DNA of 39,182 bases, taken from positions 1-39,182 of IMG/VR virus record IMGVR_UViG_3300031237_000015. One strand, written 5' to 3'. Both the position numbers and the translations under genes were made by a program. The DNA comes from a virus. Positions 36,379 through 39,182 of this stretch are shown here, piece by piece (positions within the stretch are counted from its first letter, which is position 1; every line of letters starts with the position of its first letter). The notes below the pieces were generated by a model. That model searched no databases, was not told the origin of the DNA, and saw only the letters and a program-made list of their open reading frames with translations.

Positions 36379-36658
36379 TGTCAGTCGACCTCTCCCTTTC
36401 GTAGCGAGTGAACTCGCCCTCGTCGGACATCCCGTAGTGATTCACCACCCCATCGATCAATCCAGGCGGTGGCAGGCCGTACGACTCAGCCATCTGGTCA
36501 AGCCAAGCCTTGAACTCCTCCCGCCCCATCTCGATGACCTGTGCCGCGAGCTCGAGATTGCGCCCGATCAGCGGCGTACAGTACGCGAGGTCCGCGCGAC
36601 TGCGCGCCACCGCCGTGTCCGTCGCACTGGCGTACACTCCGGTTCGAATCACACTCAT
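36371..36658 (-). CDS. Helical hypothetical protein
   Basis: The ATG at 36658 overlaps the upstream stop (ATGA), giving 95 residues. MSVIRTGVYASATDTAVARS, NLELAAQVIEMGREEFKAWL and an acidic C-terminus. No recognised motif. It overlaps the membrane protein gene by 8 bases. Confidence 0.6.
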   Translation of the reverse strand: MSVIRTGVYASATDTAVARSRADLAYCTPLIGRNLELAAQVIEMGREEFKAWLDQMAESYGLPPPGLIDGVVNHYGMSDEGEFTRYERERSTDNG

Positions 36659-36942
36659 CGCTTCACCCACGCACAGTCACGCAGGTGGCCGACCGAGGTC
36701 AGCTCTTTGATTGGGCACCGGCACAGGGCCGGCGTCTTGTCGTCGTCGCGCGCCCTCCTGGCGGCGAGCAGAGGAGAGCCGTCCGGGAGCTGGGCCGGCT
36801 CCCAGAACGCTCGGTCCATGCGAGCGACGCACATTCCCAGCCCATGGACTTCGCCATTCACCCAGTCCGGGGCCTCGTCTGGAGTCGGCGCGATGATCCA
36901 TCCGCCCGGCATTGGATGGCGCCCACAGAAGCACGTAGTCAT
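36655..36942 (-). CDS. Hypothetical protein with Cys motifs at both ends
   Basis: The ATG at 36942 overlaps the upstream stop (ATGA), giving 95 residues. MTTCFCGRHPMPGGW at the N-terminus and LCRCPIKELTSVGHLRDCAW at the C-terminus place CxC...H and CxC...C clusters that could bind one zinc together. No family is recognised. Confidence 0.6.
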   Translation of the reverse strand: MTTCFCGRHPMPGGWIIAPTPDEAPDWVNGEVHGLGMCVARMDRAFWEPAQLPDGSPLLAARRARDDDKTPALCRCPIKELTSVGHLRDCAWVKR

Positions 36943-37232
36943 TTCAGCACCTCCCTCGCCGCACATTGCACGGCGACAGAATCCAGCACAGAGACCTTGT
37001 CCACCACTGAGCGGTACCGGTCCCGCTCCCACGTCAGCTGCGCCACCATGCGCTGCAGCTGCGCCGCCTCCGCACGTAGGGCCTTGGCCTCATCCTGGAG
37101 ACTCAACGCCTCCGCTGAGACGGACATGCCGCCCCGATGCAGGTTGGTGAGCTCCACCTCGGCATCGGTGACCAGTGCCCGAGTTGGACCATGCTGCGCT
37201 GCAGCCTCAATCAGCTTCCGAATCGCACTCAC
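36939..37232 (-). CDS. MSAxxKLI-family paralogue B
   Basis: The GTG at 37232 overlaps the upstream stop (GTGA), giving 97 residues. It starts MSAIRKLIEAAAQHGPTRAL and is coiled coil afterwards (AEALSLQDEAKALRAEAAQL). Its first 24 coding bases are identical to those of the next gene upstream (37229-37663), and it shares a V-x-AEVEL element with it. It lacks the WAAKGGGK tail of that gene. No function is assigned. Confidence 0.7.
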   Translation of the reverse strand: MSAIRKLIEAAAQHGPTRALVTDAEVELTNLHRGGMSVSAEALSLQDEAKALRAEAAQLQRMVAQLTWERDRYRSVVDKVSVLDSVAVQCAAREVLK

Positions 37233-37659
37233 TTGCCACCACCCTTCGCTGCCCAGCGCTCGAATGCCTCGTCAAGGGACAGGTCGCGCTGAATGCTGGC
37301 GGGCGTGTCGAAGTCCCGAGACGCACTGACCAGCCAGCGACGCCTAGCTTCCTGCAGCTCCGCGTCCGCCCGGTCGCGCGCCTTTCTGTCGGCACGCCAG
37401 TCCTGAAGCTCGGATGCGTGAGGCGCAATCTGAGCGCGCTGGGATTTGATGGTCTGGTCGCGCTCCGCGTGAGCCTGGTCTCGCTTCGTCTCGTGTGCGA
37501 GCCGCTCACGTAGCCTTCGAATCTCATCGCGCAGTGGCCGCGCTGCAATTGACGCCAGGTCCTTCAGCTCCGCCTCTGCCGCTGACGCGACCTCCTCCAC
37601 TAGAGAGTTGCCTGGATTGAGCGCCTTGGCCTCAGCAATCAGCTTCCGAATCGCACTCA
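37208..37659. repeat. 24-bp exact repeat at the starts of two adjacent genes
   Basis: The 24 bases at 37208-37231 recur exactly at 37636-37659. Both encode the start of an MSAIRKLI protein on the minus strand. The third family member at 5949 on the plus strand matches this 24-mer at 19 positions. The perfect identity between the two adjacent genes suggests recent duplication or conversion. Confidence 0.85.
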
Positions 37660-37663
37660 TCAT
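37229..37663 (-). CDS. MSAxxKLI-family paralogue C, coiled coil
   Basis: The ATG at 37663 overlaps the upstream stop (ATGA), giving 144 residues. It starts MMSAIRKLIAEAKALNPGNS, continues VEEVASAAEAELKDLASIAA, then has a long charged coil (IRRLRERLAHETKRDQAHAE) and ends LDEAFERWAAKGGGK. Head and tail match the early-arm protein at 5949-6233, while the centre differs. This looks like one scaffold with exchangeable middle parts. The function is unknown. Confidence 0.7.
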   Translation of the reverse strand: MMSAIRKLIAEAKALNPGNSLVEEVASAAEAELKDLASIAARPLRDEIRRLRERLAHETKRDQAHAERDQTIKSQRAQIAPHASELQDWRADRKARDRADAELQEARRRWLVSASRDFDTPASIQRDLSLDEAFERWAAKGGGK

Positions 37664-37860
37664 GCCTCCTTGTGTTCGACGACCGCCCAGCACCAGCGGT
37701 CGGCAGTCATGTTCCGCAGCTCCAACGCGGCGCCGCAGTCGCACAGCGACGTTGCGCCGAGCAGCAGCACCTGTGCCGTGCGGACCTGCAGCATCAGTGC
37801 GTGTCCGCACAGCGGACACTCCACCTTCGGCTTGGCGCACCATCCGAGGACGTGGGTCAT
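37660..37860 (-). CDS. Zinc-ribbon-like small protein
   Basis: The ATG at 37860 overlaps the upstream stop (ATGA), giving 66 residues. ECPLCGHALMLQVRTAQVLL followed by CDCGAALELRNM is a CxxCG...CxCG pair typical of small zinc ribbons. It ends ADRWCWAVVEHKEA. Probably nucleic-acid or protein binding. Confidence 0.7.
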   Translation of the reverse strand: MTHVLGWCAKPKVECPLCGHALMLQVRTAQVLLLGATSLCDCGAALELRNMTADRWCWAVVEHKEA

Positions 37861-38135
37861 GCATCCTCGGAGTGCCATTCGAGATTCTGTCCATGCTCCT
37901 GGCAGCGGTGCGGTCCCACATGTCCGGTCCGCCGGCCGCACGAGAATGCGACGAACCCCATGGCGCGGCGCGCGCCGCATGGCGTAGGACCGTGCCGGTA
38001 CGGAGCCGGTGGAGCATCCGGCACTCGGCACAGCGCCAGGCCAAGGAGCAGCAGCACCCACTTGCCGTCAGTGTGCCAGATGACGCCGAGCGCGAAGTTG
38101 CGCGACCAGCCGAGATGGTAGCCGAGGAGGGTCAC
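37857..38135 (-). CDS. Small protein with one membrane helix and a Cys/His-rich C-terminus
   Basis: The GTG at 38135 overlaps the upstream stop (GTGA), giving 92 residues. A hydrophobic helix, KWVLLLLGLALCRV, precedes a His/Cys-rich region (FSCGRRTGHVGPHRCQEHGQ) that may bind metal. It ends NLEWHSEDA, close to the EWHSEVAP end of the next gene upstream, with matching DNA. No function is assigned. Confidence 0.55.
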   Translation of the reverse strand: MTLLGYHLGWSRNFALGVIWHTDGKWVLLLLGLALCRVPDAPPAPYRHGPTPCGARRAMGFVAFSCGRRTGHVGPHRCQEHGQNLEWHSEDA

Positions 38136-38368
38136 GGTGCCACCTCCGAGTGCCACTCAAAGGGCGGACCGCCAAGCCGTGGCGGCAACATCGAGATGGC
38201 AAGGTACTCGCGCCCGCCAGGCATGGTGAGCCCGGGGTGACCTCGCGCGAACTCCTCCAACGCTCGCTCCGGCTTCTGCCAGGACTTCACCTCGTACACA
38301 GCAACGCGCCTCGAAGTGGACACGCCGCCTAACACCGTCTGCCTCATCAGCGAGATCCAGTACGTCAC
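38132..38368 (-). CDS. Small hypothetical protein
   Basis: The GTG at 38368 has AGGAGG six bases upstream, giving 78 residues. MTYWISLMRQTVLGGVSTSR, VAVYEVKSWQKPERALEEFA and C-terminal FEWHSEVAP. It shares its last residues with the next gene. Strand-helix composition; no family is recognised. Confidence 0.6.
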   Translation of the reverse strand: MTYWISLMRQTVLGGVSTSRRVAVYEVKSWQKPERALEEFARGHPGLTMPGGREYLAISMLPPRLGGPPFEWHSEVAP

Positions 38369-38535
38369 AGTCTCCTCCTGCGCATGTGCGCATCGCCTTC
38401 CAACGTCTCACCACAGGTGGGGCATCTCCACCTGACCACCATGTCCATCGGGAGCGGCGGCCGACTGTGCGTGCCGACCCGACAGAACAGCCGCAATACC
38501 CAGTCCAGCGCGCGAATCGCAGCTTGCCGCCACAT
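38365..38535 (-). CDS. 56-residue CxxC protein
   Basis: The ATG at 38535 shares a base with the upstream stop and the TGA overlaps the next GTG. It reads MWRQAAIRALDWVLRLFCRV and then DMVVRWRCPTCGETLEGDAH with MRRRRL. An N-terminal amphipathic helix precedes half a zinc ribbon and a basic end. The coupled ends support it. Confidence 0.6.
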   Translation of the reverse strand: MWRQAAIRALDWVLRLFCRVGTHSRPPLPMDMVVRWRCPTCGETLEGDAHMRRRRL

Positions 38536-38762
38536 CAGAGATTCGTCCTAAGATCGTTCGCCACCCGACCGAGCACGTCCACAGCGAACGCCCATGCTGC
38601 GCGCTGACTCGGCTCGACCAGCGCCATTGCGTCGCCGTGCACCTTCGCCACGGCCTCCACCCGACGGATGGCGTGTTCCTTGACCGCGGTGCGCGTCGAC
38701 ATCGCGCCGAGCAGAAACGAGACGGCGATGAGGCCGAAGCCGCAGAGGATGGTCCAAATCAT
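38535..38762 (-). CDS. Single-pass small membrane protein
   Basis: The ATG at 38762 overlaps the upstream stop (ATGA), giving 75 residues. WTILCGFGLIAVSFLLGAMS is a membrane helix, followed by a soluble helical domain (AIRRVEAVAKVHGDAMALVE, AWAFAVDVLGRVANDLRTNL). The function is unknown. Confidence 0.65.
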   Translation of the reverse strand: MIWTILCGFGLIAVSFLLGAMSTRTAVKEHAIRRVEAVAKVHGDAMALVEPSQRAAWAFAVDVLGRVANDLRTNL

Positions 38763-39049
38763 GGCGCCTCCGCCTGTGCGATGGCTTCCTTGGCCTCATC
38801 TGCCTGCACGAGCACTTGCGTGCGGTGATCGCCATCGGCCAGCGACTCAAGCAGCGAGACACAGTCCTTCAGCGCACCCAGCAGCACCTTACGGTCCGTC
38901 CTGAGCCGTTCCGTATCCTCGGCGATCAGCTTGATGCTGAGCCCGATGCACTCGTCGCAGATGCCGATGCCGACCACCTCCGAAACAACCATCTTGCGCA
39001 CATCTCGCAGCCTCTTCGCGCAGAAGGCGCACTCCGTGACCGGACTCAC
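38759..39049 (-). CDS. Stand-alone ClpX-type zinc-binding domain protein
   Basis: The GTG at 39049 overlaps the upstream stop (GTGA), giving 96 residues. Residues 6-40 read ECAFCAKRLRDVRKMVVSEV then VGIGICDECIGLSIKLI, with C7, C10, C31 and C34. The CxFCxKxxxxVRKM(V/I)...ICDECIxL pattern is that of the ClpX N-terminal zinc domain, which dimerises and recruits adaptors and substrates. The AAA+ motor is absent. A helical tail follows (LLGALKDCVSLLESLADG). It might compete for ClpX adaptors or redirect host ClpXP. The domain assignment is fairly sure; the role is inference. Confidence 0.75.
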   Translation of the reverse strand: MSPVTECAFCAKRLRDVRKMVVSEVVGIGICDECIGLSIKLIAEDTERLRTDRKVLLGALKDCVSLLESLADGDHRTQVLVQADEAKEAIAQAEAP

Positions 39050-39182
39050 CGGTCACCTCCGGCCAGCGCAGCCTCGACCATCTCCACCGTGATGATTCCG
39101 CGCACGAGGGGAGCCATCTCAGCAAGCGCCTTGGCGCGAGCGGATCGCCAGGCGGCGGCGTCGGCGTAGGCGGCGGCGTCGG
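39046..39182 (-). CDS. Ala-rich phage protein, C-terminal part (gene crosses the window ends)
   Basis: This open frame runs in from base 39182, reads DAAAYADAAAWRSARAKALA with EMAPLVRGIITVEMVEAALA, and ends at the TGA overlapping the ClpX-domain gene start. Two unpaired bases at 39181-39182 plus base 1 complete an Ala codon if the ends are joined, which extends the N-terminal part at 1-130. See that entry for the whole 88-residue protein. Confidence 0.8.
   Translation of the reverse strand, partial: DAAAYADAAAWRSARAKALAEMAPLVRGIITVEMVEAALAGGDR

Noticed and set aside
1-39182. Prophage state or lysogeny module
   Set aside because: No integrase, excisionase, attachment-site repeat or CI-like repressor was recognised, and no host genes flank the phage genes.

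Overview
The window is best read as one complete tailed-phage genome, almost certainly circular or circularly permuted and cut open inside a gene. The open end at base 1 and the open end at base 39182 join in frame into one 88-residue protein, and that protein makes the same 4-base stop/start overlaps with its neighbours on both sides. The DNA is visibly GC-rich with strongly GC-biased third codon positions. A lipoprotein signal, Sec signal peptides and a T4-type lysozyme point to a Gram-negative GC-rich host. The host cannot be named from the sequence. I see no integrase, excisionase, CI-type repressor, tRNA, rRNA, CRISPR array or insertion sequence.

Read as a circle, the genome has two main transcription directions leaving one control region at 654-830. 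That region has a perfect 19-bp palindrome (777-795) plus a third half-site exactly 10 bp further on. The rightward (+) arm, 831-8741, is the early/replication arm. It holds a ribbon-helix-helix regulator, basic and zinc-knuckle proteins (eight CX4C...CX2H modules in three adjacent genes), a replication-initiator-like gene with iteron-like repeats inside it (probable origin, 4559-4651), a DnaC-type helicase loader, an XRE/HigA-like protein, a RusA resolvase, several very small membrane and HTH proteins and a MazG-like pyrophosphohydrolase. The leftward (-) arm starts at 653, crosses the window ends, runs through about 17 tiny tightly overlapping genes (39182 to 34758), then small terminase, large terminase, Dam methylase, a DUF935-type portal, a Mu-type head module, tail genes and finally lysis genes ending at 8738. 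The two arms converge tail to tail at 8738-8741, where both stop codons share one CTAG.

The virion module suggests a long non-contractile tail: a 721-residue tape measure, a predicted -1 frameshift G/GT chaperone pair, two related tube-like proteins, and no sheath or contractile baseplate genes. It has a beta-helix tailspike and a 907-residue hub with FnIII-like and carbohydrate-binding-like regions. Two proteins between the major capsid protein and the tailspike carry Sec signal peptides and even cysteine counts, which is unusual for virion-operon products. Two HNH endonuclease genes sit in the late arm. Two plus-strand genes interrupt it: a lipoprotein with an HELLH zinc-protease motif (9957-10430) and a small unknown (26068-26274).

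The most interesting points are: the junction-spanning gene and two-arm architecture; iterons inside the initiator gene; a stand-alone ClpX-type zinc-binding domain (38759-39049); the HELLH lipoprotein; the secreted virion-operon proteins; a family of paralogues sharing an MSAxxKLI start; a 15-bp leader element found only in front of the scaffold/protease and tail-tube genes; an ASCH-like C-terminal remnant; and an HNH gene that carries a copy of the start of the gene behind it.
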